Assembly: GCF_016921115.1 (NCBI RefSeq)
Contig: NZ_JAFFZS010000044.1
Coordinates: forward strand, 1 to 54,199
Source of the DNA: Streptomyces actuosus
GTDB taxonomy: Bacteria > Actinomycetota > Actinomycetes > Streptomycetales > Streptomycetaceae
Direction of reading: 5' to 3'
Length of the DNA stretch: 54,199 bases
The notes beneath the pieces were generated by a model that was given only the letters and a program-made list of their open reading frames with translations, was not told the origin of the DNA and ran no database searches. The position numbers and the translations under genes are program-made. The first letter of the stretch is position 1. Each line of letters opens with the position of its first letter. This document shows, piece after piece, positions 15,910-23,987 of this stretch.

Positions 15910-16788
15910 CTACTTCGAGGACTCGACCGCGTGACCGCCGAACTGGTTGCGCAGAGCGGCGATCATCTTCATCTGCGGCGAGTCGTCCTGGCGGGAGGAG
16001 AACCGGGCGAAGAGGGAGGCGGTGATCGCCGGGAGCGGGACGGCGTTGTGGATGGCCGCCTCGACCGTCCAGCGGCCCTCGCCGGAGTCCTCCGCGTAGC
16101 CGCGCAGTTTCTCCAGGTGCGCGTCGTCGTCGAGGGCCCCGACCGCGAGGTCGAGCAGCCAGGAGCGGATCACGGTGCCCTCCTGCCAGGAGCGGAACAC
16201 CTCGCGGACGTTCTCCACGGAGGGGACCTTCTCCAGCAGTTCCCAGCCCTCGGCGTAGGCCTGCATCATGGCGTACTCGATGCCGTTGTGGACCATCTTG
16301 GAGAAGTGGCCCGCACCGACCTTGCCGGCGTGGACGTAGCCGTAGGGGCCTTCCGGCTTGAGCGCCTGGAAGACCGGCTGCAGCCTCTCCACGTTCTCCC
16401 GGTCGCCGCCCACCATCAGGGCGTAGCCGTTCTCCAGGCCCCACACGCCGCCGGAGACACCGGCGTCGACGAAGCCGATGCCCTTGATGCCGAGCTCCAC
16501 GGCGTGCTTCTCGTCGTCCGTCCAGCGGGAGTTGCCGCCGTCCACCACGAGGTCGCCGGGGGAGAGCAGCTCCTTCAGCTCGTCGATCACGGACTGCGTG
16601 GCGGCGCCGGCCGGGACCATCACCCAGATCACGCGCGGCGCCTGGAGCTGCTGGACCAGTTCGGCGAGGCTCCCGACGTCGGAGACCCCGGGGTCGCGGT
16701 CGTAGCCGATGACGGTGTGGCCGGCGCGGCGGATCCGCTCGCGCATGTTGCCGCCCATCCTGCCGAGACCGATGAGACCGAGCTGCAT
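15910..16788 (-). CDS. gnd: 6-phosphogluconate dehydrogenase, decarboxylating (short type)
   Basis: A 292-residue protein from ATG 16788. The Rossmann motif is GLIGLGRMGGNMRERIRRAG. The substrate block GGNSRWTDD and the conserved DAGVSGGVWGLENGYALMVGG follow, then the catalytic helix GAGHFSKMVHNGIEYAMMQAYAEG with Lys and Asn/Glu. At about 290 residues it is the short GndA-type enzyme. It oxidises 6-phosphogluconate to ribulose 5-phosphate, CO2 and reduced cofactor in the cytosol. It starts two bases after pgi ends and closes the operon tal-zwf-opcA-pgi-gnd. Confidence 0.93.
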   Translation of the reverse strand: MQLGLIGLGRMGGNMRERIRRAGHTVIGYDRDPGVSDVGSLAELVQQLQAPRVIWVMVPAGAATQSVIDELKELLSPGDLVVDGGNSRWTDDEKHAVELGIKGIGFVDAGVSGGVWGLENGYALMVGGDRENVERLQPVFQALKPEGPYGYVHAGKVGAGHFSKMVHNGIEYAMMQAYAEGWELLEKVPSVENVREVFRSWQEGTVIRSWLLDLAVGALDDDAHLEKLRGYAEDSGEGRWTVEAAIHNAVPLPAITASLFARFSSRQDDSPQMKMIAALRNQFGGHAVESSK

Positions 16789-16790
16789 GG

Positions 16791-18473
16791 CTACTTCACT
16801 TCCTTGAGGTCGCGGTAGGCCGCGACGAGGGCGGCGGTGGAGGGGTCGAGGCCGGGGACGTCGGCGCCTTCGGTGAGGGCGGGCTCGACCCGCTTGGCGA
16901 GGACCTTGCCGAGTTCCACGCCCCACTGGTCGAAGGAGTCGATGTTCCAGATCGCGCCCTGCACGAACACCTTGTGCTCGTAGAGGGCGACCAGCTGACC
17001 CAGCACCGACGGGGTCAGCTCGCGGGCGAGGACGGTGGTGGTGGGGTGGTTGCCCCCGAAGGTGCGGTGCGGGACCTGCTCCTCGGGCACGCCCTCGGCG
17101 CGCACCTCCTCCGCGGTCTTGCCGAAGGCGAGTGCCTGGCCCTGTGCGAAGAGGTTGGCCATCAGCAGGTCGTGCTGGGCCTCGAGGCGGCCGCTCAGCT
17201 CGGTCACCGGGCGGGCGAAGCCGATCAGGTCGGCGGGGATGAGCTTGGTGCCCTGGTGGATGAGCTGGTAGTAGGCGTGCTGCCCGTTGGTGCCGGGCGT
17301 GCCCCACACCACCGGGCCGGTCTGCCACTCCACCGGCTCGCCGTCGCGCTGCACCGACTTGCCGTTGGACTCCATGTCCAGCTGCTGGAGGTAGGCGGTG
17401 AACTTCGACAGGTAGTGGCTGTAGGGGAGGACGGCGTGCGACTGGGCGTCGAAGAAGTTGCCGTACCAGACGCCCAGAAGGCCCATCAGAAGAGGGGCGT
17501 TGGCCTCGGGGGGAGCGGTCCTGAAGTGCTCGTCGACGGTGTGGAAGCCGTAGAGCATCTCCCGGAACGCCTCGGGGCCGATGGCGATCATCAGCGACAG
17601 GCCGATCGCGGAGTCGTAGGAGTACCGGCCGCCGACCCAGTCCCAGAACTCGAACATGTTGTCGACGTCGATGCCGAACGCGGTGACCTTCTCGGTGTTC
17701 GTCGACAGCGCCACGAAGTGCTTCGCCACCGCCTTCTCCACCGCGCTGCCGGCGTCGCCGGCCCCCGAAGCGTCCCCGTCGCCGAGCCCCTCCAGCAGCC
17801 AGGCCCGCGCCGAGGTGGCGTTGGTGATCGTCTCGATCGTCGTGAAGGTCTTGGACGCGACGATGAACAGCGTCTCGGCCGGGTCGAGGTCGTGCACGGC
17901 CTCGTGCAGGTCGGCACCGTCGACGTTGGAGACGAAACGCACCGTCAGGTCCCGGTCGGTGAAGGCGCGCAGCGCCTCGTACGCCATCGCCGGGCCGAGG
18001 TCGGAGCCGCCGATACCGATGTTGACGACGTTCCGGATGCGCCGGCCTGTGTGGCCGGTCCACTCCCCGGAGCGGACCCGCCGGGCGAAGTCGCTCATGC
18101 GGTCCAGCACGGCGTGCACGTGCGGCACCACGTTCTCGCCGTCGACCTCGACCACCGCGCCGCGCGGGGCGCGCAGCGCGGTGTGCAGCACGGCGCGCCG
18201 CTCGGTGACGTTGATCCTCTCGCCCCGGAACATGGCGTCGCGCAGCCCGAACACGTCGGTGGCGGCGGCAAGTTCCAGCAGCAGGGCGAGCGTCTCGTCG
18301 GTGACGAGGTGCTTGGAGTAGTCGATGCGCAGGTCGCCGACGGTGACGACGTACCGCTCGGCGCGGCCGGGGTCGGCGGCGAACAGTCCGCGCAGGTGGG
18401 CGTGCCACTCGGCGCGGTGGTCCTCCAGGGCCGTCCACTCGGGGCGCCGCGTCAGCTGGGGGGTCTCGCTCAT
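16791..18473 (-). CDS. pgi: Glucose-6-phosphate isomerase
   Basis: A 560-residue protein from ATG 18473. Signatures are complete: NIGIGGSDLGPAMAYEAL, FVSNVDGADLHE, VASKTFTTIETITNA, WVGGRYSYDSAIGLSL, and GTPGTNGQHAYYQLIHQGTKLIPADLIGF with the catalytic Glu and His. It interconverts glucose 6-phosphate and fructose 6-phosphate. A Gly/Ala/Asp-rich stretch (GDGDASGAGDAGSAVE, near residue 230) looks longer than the usual loop. It is an operon-linked copy one base downstream of opcA. In Streptomyces a second pgi usually exists elsewhere, so this one probably recycles hexose phosphate for the oxidative pentose phosphate pathway. Confidence 0.95.
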   Translation of the reverse strand: MSETPQLTRRPEWTALEDHRAEWHAHLRGLFAADPGRAERYVVTVGDLRIDYSKHLVTDETLALLLELAAATDVFGLRDAMFRGERINVTERRAVLHTALRAPRGAVVEVDGENVVPHVHAVLDRMSDFARRVRSGEWTGHTGRRIRNVVNIGIGGSDLGPAMAYEALRAFTDRDLTVRFVSNVDGADLHEAVHDLDPAETLFIVASKTFTTIETITNATSARAWLLEGLGDGDASGAGDAGSAVEKAVAKHFVALSTNTEKVTAFGIDVDNMFEFWDWVGGRYSYDSAIGLSLMIAIGPEAFREMLYGFHTVDEHFRTAPPEANAPLLMGLLGVWYGNFFDAQSHAVLPYSHYLSKFTAYLQQLDMESNGKSVQRDGEPVEWQTGPVVWGTPGTNGQHAYYQLIHQGTKLIPADLIGFARPVTELSGRLEAQHDLLMANLFAQGQALAFGKTAEEVRAEGVPEEQVPHRTFGGNHPTTTVLARELTPSVLGQLVALYEHKVFVQGAIWNIDSFDQWGVELGKVLAKRVEPALTEGADVPGLDPSTAALVAAYRDLKEVK

Positions 18474-18474
18474 G

Positions 18475-19401
18475 TCAGACGTTCTCCTTGCTGCCCTTGC
18501 CGCGCAGGGCGACGGCGTACATCTCGTCGGCGTCGAGCCGGCGCAGTTCCTCGGCGATGAGTTCGGAGGTGGCGCGGACCTTCAGCGCCAGTGAACGCGG
18601 GGGCTGCCCGGGCAGGCTCAGCGTGGCCAGCGGGCCCTCGGGGCGGTCGATGACGATCTCGCCGTCCCCGGTGCCCAACCGTACGGCGGTGACGACCGGA
18701 CCGGCGGTGACCACCCGGTCCACCGTCACCTCCAGCCGGGCTTCCAGCCAGCGGGCCAGCAGTTCGGCTGCCGGGTTGTCGGCCTCCGCCTCGACCGCGG
18801 CCCAGGTCACCCGCGTGCGGGCCTGATCCAGGGCCGCGGCGAGCATCGAACGCCACGGGGTCAGCCGCGTCCAGGCCAGGTCGGTGTCGCCCGGCGCGTA
18901 GGAGCGGACCCGCATGTCCAGGGCCTCCAGCGGGTTCTCCACGGCGTACAGGTCGGTGATGCGCCGCTGGGCCAGCGCCCCGAGCGGGTCCTCCGCCGGG
19001 TTCTGCGGGGCCTCCGCCGGCCACCACACGACCACCGGGGCGTCCGGCAGCAGCAGCGGCAGGACGACGGAGTCGGCGTGTTCGGACACCTCGCCGTACA
19101 GCCGCAGCACGACCGTCTCGCCGGTGCCGGCGTCGGCGCCCACCCGCACCTCGGCGTCCAGCTTGGACCGGGTGCGGTCGCGGGGGGTGCGGGCCTGCCG
19201 CCTGATGACGACGAGCGTGCGCGAGGGGTGCTCGTGCGACGCCTCCTCGGAGGCCCTGATCGCGTCGTAGGCGTTCTCCTCGTCCGTGACGATCACCATC
19301 GTCAGGACCATGCCCACGGCCGGGGTGCCGAGCGCGCGCCGCCCCTGCACCAGCGCCTTGTTGATCCTGCTTGCCGTGGTGTCGGTCAGGTCGATCCTCA
19401 T
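18475..19401 (-). CDS. opcA: Glucose-6-phosphate dehydrogenase assembly protein OpcA
   Basis: A 308-residue protein from ATG 19401, overlapping the end of zwf by four bases. Motifs typical of actinobacterial OpcA are present: the N-terminal MRIDLTDTTASRINKAL, a TLVVIRR strand, EVSEHADSVVLPLLLPDAPVVVWWPAEAP, RRITDLYAVENP and DLAWTRLTPWRSMLAAALDQ. OpcA binds and activates Zwf and is found in actinobacteria and cyanobacteria. Its place directly between zwf and pgi is the usual arrangement. Confidence 0.93.
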   Translation of the reverse strand: MRIDLTDTTASRINKALVQGRRALGTPAVGMVLTMVIVTDEENAYDAIRASEEASHEHPSRTLVVIRRQARTPRDRTRSKLDAEVRVGADAGTGETVVLRLYGEVSEHADSVVLPLLLPDAPVVVWWPAEAPQNPAEDPLGALAQRRITDLYAVENPLEALDMRVRSYAPGDTDLAWTRLTPWRSMLAAALDQARTRVTWAAVEAEADNPAAELLARWLEARLEVTVDRVVTAGPVVTAVRLGTGDGEIVIDRPEGPLATLSLPGQPPRSLALKVRATSELIAEELRRLDADEMYAVALRGKGSKENV

Positions 19402-20960
19402 GGCCTGCGCCAGCTCCGTCCGTCTCGTGCGAGCATCTCGTCCGCTTCCTTCGGTCCCCAGCTTCCCGACGCGTACGTCGCGGGCCTGCCGTGCGCCGCC
19501 CAGTACCCCTCGATCGGGTCGAGGATCTTCCAGGACTCTTCCACTTCCTGGTGACGGGGGAACAGGTTGGCGTCGCCGAGGAGCACGTCCAGGATGAGCC
19601 GCTCGTACGCCTCCGGGCTGGACTCGGTGAACGACTCGCCGTAGGCGAAGTCCATCGTCACGTCCCGGATCTCCATGGAGGTGCCCGGCACCTTGGAGCC
19701 GAACCGGACGGTCATGCCCTCGTCGGGCTGGACGCGGACGACGATCGCGTTCTGGCCCAGCTCCTCCGTCGCCGTGGTGTCGAAGGGGGAGTGCGGCGCG
19801 CGCTGGAAGACCACCGCGATCTCGGTGACCCGGCGGCCCAGCCGCTTGCCGGTGCGCAGGTAGAACGGGACGCCCGCCCAGCGGCGGTTGTCGATGCCGA
19901 GCTTGATCGCGGCGTAGGTGTCGGTGGTGGAGCCCGCGTCGATGCCGTCCTCCTCCAGATAGCCGCGCACCTCGGCGCCGCCCTGCCAGGCCGGCCCGTA
20001 CTGCCCGCGCACGGTGTGCCGGCCGAGGTCCTCCGGCAGCTCCACCGACTTCAGCACCTTCAGCTTCTCGGTGAGCAGCGACTCCGCGTCGAAGGCGATC
20101 GGCTCCTCCATCGCGGTCAGCGCCAACAGTTGCAGCAGGTGGTTCTGGATGACGTCGCGGGCGGCGCCGATGCCGTCGTAGTAGCCGGCCCGGCCGCCGA
20201 TGCCGATGTCCTCGGCCATGGTGATCTGCACGTGGTCCACGTACGACCGGTTCCAGATCGGCTCGAACATCTGGTTGGCGAACCGCAGCGCCAGGATGTT
20301 CTGGACGGTCTCCTTGCCGAGGTAGTGGTCGATGCGGAACACCTGGTCCGGCACGAAGACCTCGTGCACGATCGCGTTCAGCTCGCGGGCGCTGGCCAGG
20401 TCGCGGCCGAACGGCTTCTCGATCACCGCGCGCCGCCAGGAGCCGGCCGGCGCGTCCGCCAGCCCGTGCTTCTTCAGCTGCTGGACCACCTTCGGGAAGA
20501 ACCTCGGCGGCACCGACAGGTAGAACGCGTAGTTGCCGCTGGTGCCGCGGGCCCGGTCCAGGTCCTCGACGGTGTCGCGCAGCCGCGTGAACGCGGTGTC
20601 GTCGTCGAAGTCGCCGGGGATGAACCGCATCCCCTCCGAGAGCTGCTGCCACACCTCCTCGCGGAACGGGGTGCGCGAGTGCTCCTCGACGGCGTCGTGC
20701 ACGACCTGCGCGAAGTCCTGGTCGGCCCAGTCGCGGCGGGCGAAGCCGACGAGCGAGAAACCCGGCGGCAGCAGGCCGCGATGGGCCAGGTCGTACACGG
20801 CCGGCATCAGCTTCTTGCGGGACAGGTCGCCGGTCACGCCGAAGACGACCAGCCCCGAGGGGCCGGCGATGTGCGGCAGCCGTCGGTCGCGCGGATCGCG
20901 CAGCGGATTCCTCCAGCCGGCGGCCGGAGCCGTCAGCTCCCTCAGCGGGGTCGCGGTCAT
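19398..20960 (-). CDS. zwf: Glucose-6-phosphate 1-dehydrogenase
   Basis: A 520-residue protein from ATG 20960 overlapping tal by four bases. The NADP site is VVFGVTGDLSRKKLMPAVYDL. The active-site peptide is RIDHYLGKETVQN, with catalytic Asp-His and Lys, and EKPFGRDLASA is also kept. Length and motifs are those of a full, active enzyme. It makes 6-phosphogluconolactone and NADPH, feeding the neighbouring gnd. The lactonase gene usually found in such clusters is not in this window. Confidence 0.95.
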   Translation of the reverse strand: MTATPLRELTAPAAGWRNPLRDPRDRRLPHIAGPSGLVVFGVTGDLSRKKLMPAVYDLAHRGLLPPGFSLVGFARRDWADQDFAQVVHDAVEEHSRTPFREEVWQQLSEGMRFIPGDFDDDTAFTRLRDTVEDLDRARGTSGNYAFYLSVPPRFFPKVVQQLKKHGLADAPAGSWRRAVIEKPFGRDLASARELNAIVHEVFVPDQVFRIDHYLGKETVQNILALRFANQMFEPIWNRSYVDHVQITMAEDIGIGGRAGYYDGIGAARDVIQNHLLQLLALTAMEEPIAFDAESLLTEKLKVLKSVELPEDLGRHTVRGQYGPAWQGGAEVRGYLEEDGIDAGSTTDTYAAIKLGIDNRRWAGVPFYLRTGKRLGRRVTEIAVVFQRAPHSPFDTTATEELGQNAIVVRVQPDEGMTVRFGSKVPGTSMEIRDVTMDFAYGESFTESSPEAYERLILDVLLGDANLFPRHQEVEESWKILDPIEGYWAAHGRPATYASGSWGPKEADEMLARDGRSWRRP

Positions 20961-22141
20961 TCCGCGTCCACCCCCTTGCTGTCCAGTGCCTTCGCCACGG
21001 CGTCCAGCAGGTCCTGCCAGGCCGCCTCGAACTTCTGCACGCCTTCCTCCTCCAGCTGCCGCACGACCTCGTCGTAGGAGATCCCGAGCCGCTCCACGGC
21101 CGCCAGGTCGGCGTGCGCCTGCGCGTAGCCGCCGGTGACGGTGTCGCCGGTGATCACGCCGTGGTCGGCGACCGCGTGCAGCGTGGCCTCCGGCATCGTG
21201 TTGACGGTGCCGGGGGCGACCAGCTCGTCCACGTACAGGGTGTCCTTGTACGCCGGGTCCTTCACCCCGGTGGAGGCCCACAGCGGGCGCTGCTTGTGGG
21301 CGCCCGCCCCGGACACCGCCGTCCAGCGCTCGCCGGTGAAGACCTCCTCGTAGGCCTCGTAGGCCAGTCGCGCGTTCGCCAGTGCCGCCCGGCCCCTGAG
21401 GGCGCCGGCCTCCTCGGATCCCAGCACGGTCAGCCGCTGGTCGATCTCGGCGTCGACGCGGGAGACGAAGAAGGACGCGACGGAGTGGATCGCCGACAGG
21501 TCCCGGCCCGCCGCGGCGGCCTTCTCCAGACCCTCCAGGTAGGCGTCCATCACCTCGCGGTACCGCGAGAGGGAGAAGATCAGCGTGACGTTCACGCTGA
21601 TGCCCTCGGCGAGCACCGCGGTGACGGCGGGCAGTCCGGCCCTGGTCGCCGGGATCTTGATCATGACGTTCGGCCGGTCCACCAGCCAGGCCAGCTGCTT
21701 CGCCTCGGCGATCGTGGCGGTCGTGTCATGGGCCAGGCGGGGGTCCACCTCGATGGAGACCCGGCCGTCCCGGCCGCCGCTCGCCTCGAACACCGGCCGC
21801 AGCACGTCGGCCGCGGACCGGACGTCGGCGGTGGTCATCATACGGACGGCCTCGTCGACGGGGACGCCCCGCGCGGCCAGGTCGGCGAGCTGCTCCTCGT
21901 AGCCTCCCCCGCTCCCGGCCCCGTGCGCGCGGGGAGACCCCCACACCGCGGCACCGATGGCGGCCCGGAAGATGGACGGGTTGGTGGTGACGCCGACGAT
22001 GCGTCCGGTCGCGACGAGTTCGGCGAGGTCGCCGGAGGAGATCCGCTCACGCGACAGGTCGTCCAGCCAGATCGACACGCCCTCGTCCCGGAGGCGTTCG
22101 AGCGCTCCCGCGGGGGCGGTTGCTTCGGTCACAATGATCAT
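20957..22141 (-). CDS. tal: Transaldolase with an in-frame insertion
   Basis: A 394-residue protein; start taken at ATG 22141 (MIIVTEA) because a GGAAAG site lies just upstream, with ATG 22168 and GTG 22132 as alternatives. Motifs: WLDDLSRERISSGDLAEL, VGVTTNPSIFRAAI, EVDPRLAHDT, the Schiff-base region RPNVMIKIPATRAG, and ASFFVSRVDAEID. After SIFRAAIG the protein has an extra ~13 residues (AAVWGSPRAHGAG) before the family sequence resumes at GGGYEEQLADLAARG. The extra DNA is a palindromic repeat described separately. The enzyme moves a dihydroxyacetone unit between sugar phosphates. It is the first gene of the operon, and no transketolase gene lies upstream. Confidence 0.92.
   Translation of the reverse strand: MIIVTEATAPAGALERLRDEGVSIWLDDLSRERISSGDLAELVATGRIVGVTTNPSIFRAAIGAAVWGSPRAHGAGSGGGYEEQLADLAARGVPVDEAVRMMTTADVRSAADVLRPVFEASGGRDGRVSIEVDPRLAHDTTATIAEAKQLAWLVDRPNVMIKIPATRAGLPAVTAVLAEGISVNVTLIFSLSRYREVMDAYLEGLEKAAAAGRDLSAIHSVASFFVSRVDAEIDQRLTVLGSEEAGALRGRAALANARLAYEAYEEVFTGERWTAVSGAGAHKQRPLWASTGVKDPAYKDTLYVDELVAPGTVNTMPEATLHAVADHGVITGDTVTGGYAQAHADLAAVERLGISYDEVVRQLEEEGVQKFEAAWQDLLDAVAKALDSKGVDAE
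21906..21948. repeat. Palindromic GC-rich repeat inserted in frame in tal
   Basis: The segment contains CTCCCCC and GGGGAGACCCCCA arms around a CCGTGCGCGCGG core, so it can fold into a hairpin. It lies exactly where the transaldolase gains about 13 residues reading WGSPRAHGAG on the minus strand. Streptomyces chromosomes carry many dispersed elements of this look (GGGGGTCTCCCC ... GGGGGAG). Its size near a multiple of three explains why the gene stays open. Exact ends are uncertain by several bases. Confidence 0.55.
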
Positions 22142-22984
22142 CTTCTTTCCGGCGATCGGATCAACCACGCGCGGCAGCCGGTGATTCCCGGGCTGCGCGC
22201 GACGTTCTCAGGGTCTCGGCCCCGGGCACCGCGGTCTCGTCGGCACGCGCCGGGCGGACGACGGCCGGGCCGGGGCGGTGCGCACCGGGGCCGGGTGCTC
22301 GCTCGGCCGGCGCGCCCTTCTTCCTCGCCCGGACCCGCCGCGCCGTGCGTCCCCTGGAGCGTGCGGGGCGCGGCACCGGGAGCCGGATGCCGCCGGGGAG
22401 GTCCCGCCGTGGGCGGGGACGGCGCTGTTCGGGGCGAGGGTGTACGTCCCCGCGGCCCGGCCGAGGGCGCGGACCCCGAAGGAGGCGGTACGGCCGTACG
22501 GGTGAGCCTGGGACGGCGGGCCACCCGCCGGGCGGAAGGAGATCGTGCCGTCGAGGGGCATGCGGTCCCGGCCGGCCGGGTGGAGCCGGGACCGAGGCCG
22601 AGCGGGGTGCGGTGGCCCGGCGGCCGGGCGAATCCTTCGAGGCCGGTCCGGACCGGACCGGCCGGGCCGCGTCCCGTCACCTTCTGAAGGGGAGCGTCCG
22701 GTGCCGGGGTCATGGCCGCCCCCCCGGGCTGCCCCGTCCCGGCCCGCTGTGCGGCGCTCGCCGCCAGGGAACTCGCGGTACGAGCGGCACGCCGGTCGCA
22801 TGCGGTGCACACCGCACCGTGGCGGATCTGCGTGCTGATCTTCAAGAAGTCCTCGGTCGGGGCGATCTCGCGGTCTGACGTGTTCAAACTTAAAAGTCTG
22901 ACTTTTTCGCGGGAAGGTCGGGGTGTGCCAGCCTGTGGTGAAAGTGGGACATCGAGAGCAGGAGTCGGGCGGTACGAGAAGGAC
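22142..22984. other. Spacer between tal and an AraC regulator, with coding-like relics
   Basis: About 840 bases between divergent genes. On the minus strand, TTG 22887 opens a coding-like segment reading LNTSDREIAPTEDFLKIS then HGAVCTACDRRAARTAS. It has no known family and a weak start. Nearer tal, another minus frame contains MPLDGTISFRPAGGPP then AGTYTLAPNSAV, also coding-like. These may be relics of a replaced gene. Transketolase, often next to tal in Streptomyces, is not recognisable here. Confidence 0.35.
22892..22906. promoter_or_regulatory. AT-rich inverted repeat, likely operator/promoter
   Basis: AAAAGT-CTG-ACTTTT is a perfect 6-bp inverted repeat in an A/T-rich island (from about 22884 to 22908) of otherwise very GC-rich DNA. 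It lies about 80 bases before the AraC-type gene and directly before the minus-strand TTG 22887 frame. An autoregulatory operator for the AraC regulator is the simplest reading. Confidence 0.4.
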
Positions 22985-23899
22985 ATGGCGGACAGATCCA
23001 TCGCACAGGGAGTCGGCGGCGAGAGCGCGGACGGAATCAGGACCCTCCCCTTCCCGGTCGACCCGAACGTCGGCGGCGTGGGCCTGCACATCGGCCCGAT
23101 GGGAACCGGCGGAGCCTGGCCCGCGGACGCGGCCCTCCGCCGCGTGCACCGCATCGACTTCCACGTCGTGCTCTTCTTCGACGCCGGCCCCGTACGCCAC
23201 ATGGTCGACTTCGCCGAGTACGAGGCGGCGGCGGGCGACGTGCTGTGGATCCGCCCGGGCCAGGTCCACCGCTTCTCCGGGCGGAGCGAGTACCGCGGAA
23301 CCGTCCTGACCATGCAGCCCGGTTTCCTGCCCCGCGCCACCGTGGAGGCCACCGGCCTGTACCGCTACGACCTGCCGCCGCTGCTGCGCCCCGATCCGGT
23401 CCGGCTCGCCGCGCTCCGGGGGGCCCTGACCCGGTTGCAGGGCGAGTACGCCGACGCCGCCACCACCGCCACCCTCCCGCCCGGCCTGCACACGGCCGTC
23501 CTGCGGCACGCGCTGACGGCGTTCCTGCTGCGCCTGGCGCACCTCGCCGCGACCTCGGCGGAGGCGGACCGGCACCAGGCCGACACCGCCTTCACCCTCT
23601 TCCGGGACGCGGTGGAGCGGGAGTTCGCCACCAACCACACCGTCAGCGCCTACGCCGACGCCCTCGGCTACTCCCGCCGCACCCTGGTCCGCGCGGTCCG
23701 CGCCGCCACCGGGCAGACCCCCAAGAGCTTCATCGACCGGCGCGTCGTCCTGGAGGCCAAGCGCCTCCTCGCCCACACCGACCTGCCGATCGGCCGTGTC
23801 GGAGCCGCGGTCGGCTTCCCCGACGCCGCGAACTTCTCCAAGTTCTTCCACCAGCGCACCGACCTGACGCCGGCGCAGTTCCGGGCGGAACTGCGGTAG
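22985..23899 (+). CDS. AraC-family transcriptional regulator
   Basis: A 304-residue protein from ATG 22985. The N-terminal domain is an AraC cupin-like sensor (RIDFHVVLFFDAGPVRHMVDF, GDVLWIRPGQVHRFS), with the PGxxH motif of ligand-binding members. The C-terminal ~100 residues form a double helix-turn-helix: VSAYADALGYSRRTLVRAVRAATGQTPKSFIDRRVVLEAKRLLAHTDLPIGRVGAAVGFPDAANFSKFFHQRTDLTP in the usual order. Effector and targets are unknown. The gene stands alone, divergent from tal across a long spacer and converging with the serine hydrolase homologue. Confidence 0.9.
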   Translation: MADRSIAQGVGGESADGIRTLPFPVDPNVGGVGLHIGPMGTGGAWPADAALRRVHRIDFHVVLFFDAGPVRHMVDFAEYEAAAGDVLWIRPGQVHRFSGRSEYRGTVLTMQPGFLPRATVEATGLYRYDLPPLLRPDPVRLAALRGALTRLQGEYADAATTATLPPGLHTAVLRHALTAFLLRLAHLAATSAEADRHQADTAFTLFRDAVEREFATNHTVSAYADALGYSRRTLVRAVRAATGQTPKSFIDRRVVLEAKRLLAHTDLPIGRVGAAVGFPDAANFSKFFHQRTDLTPAQFRAELR

Positions 23900-23987
23900 C
23901 GGGTGGCGTACGCCCCACCTGTCCCGGAGGCCGGCCGGTGTCGCTCTCGCCCCCCGACCCGGGCCCGCGACGGCCGGTGCCCGGGGG

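Noticed and set aside
15910..18438. An 842-codon open frame running through pgi and gnd on the minus strand
   Set aside because: Only the gnd part from ATG 16788 matches a family; the rest is an out-of-frame reading of pgi.
18475..20652. A 725-codon minus-strand frame covering zwf and opcA as one protein
   Set aside because: It reads opcA in frame but zwf out of frame; the opcA start at 19401 with a four-base overlap explains the data.
19371..21077. Long plus-strand open frames opposite zwf and tal (also opposite pgi, ribA and others)
   Set aside because: They are antisense shadows typical of very high GC DNA, rich in Arg, His, Gly and Val with no family motifs.
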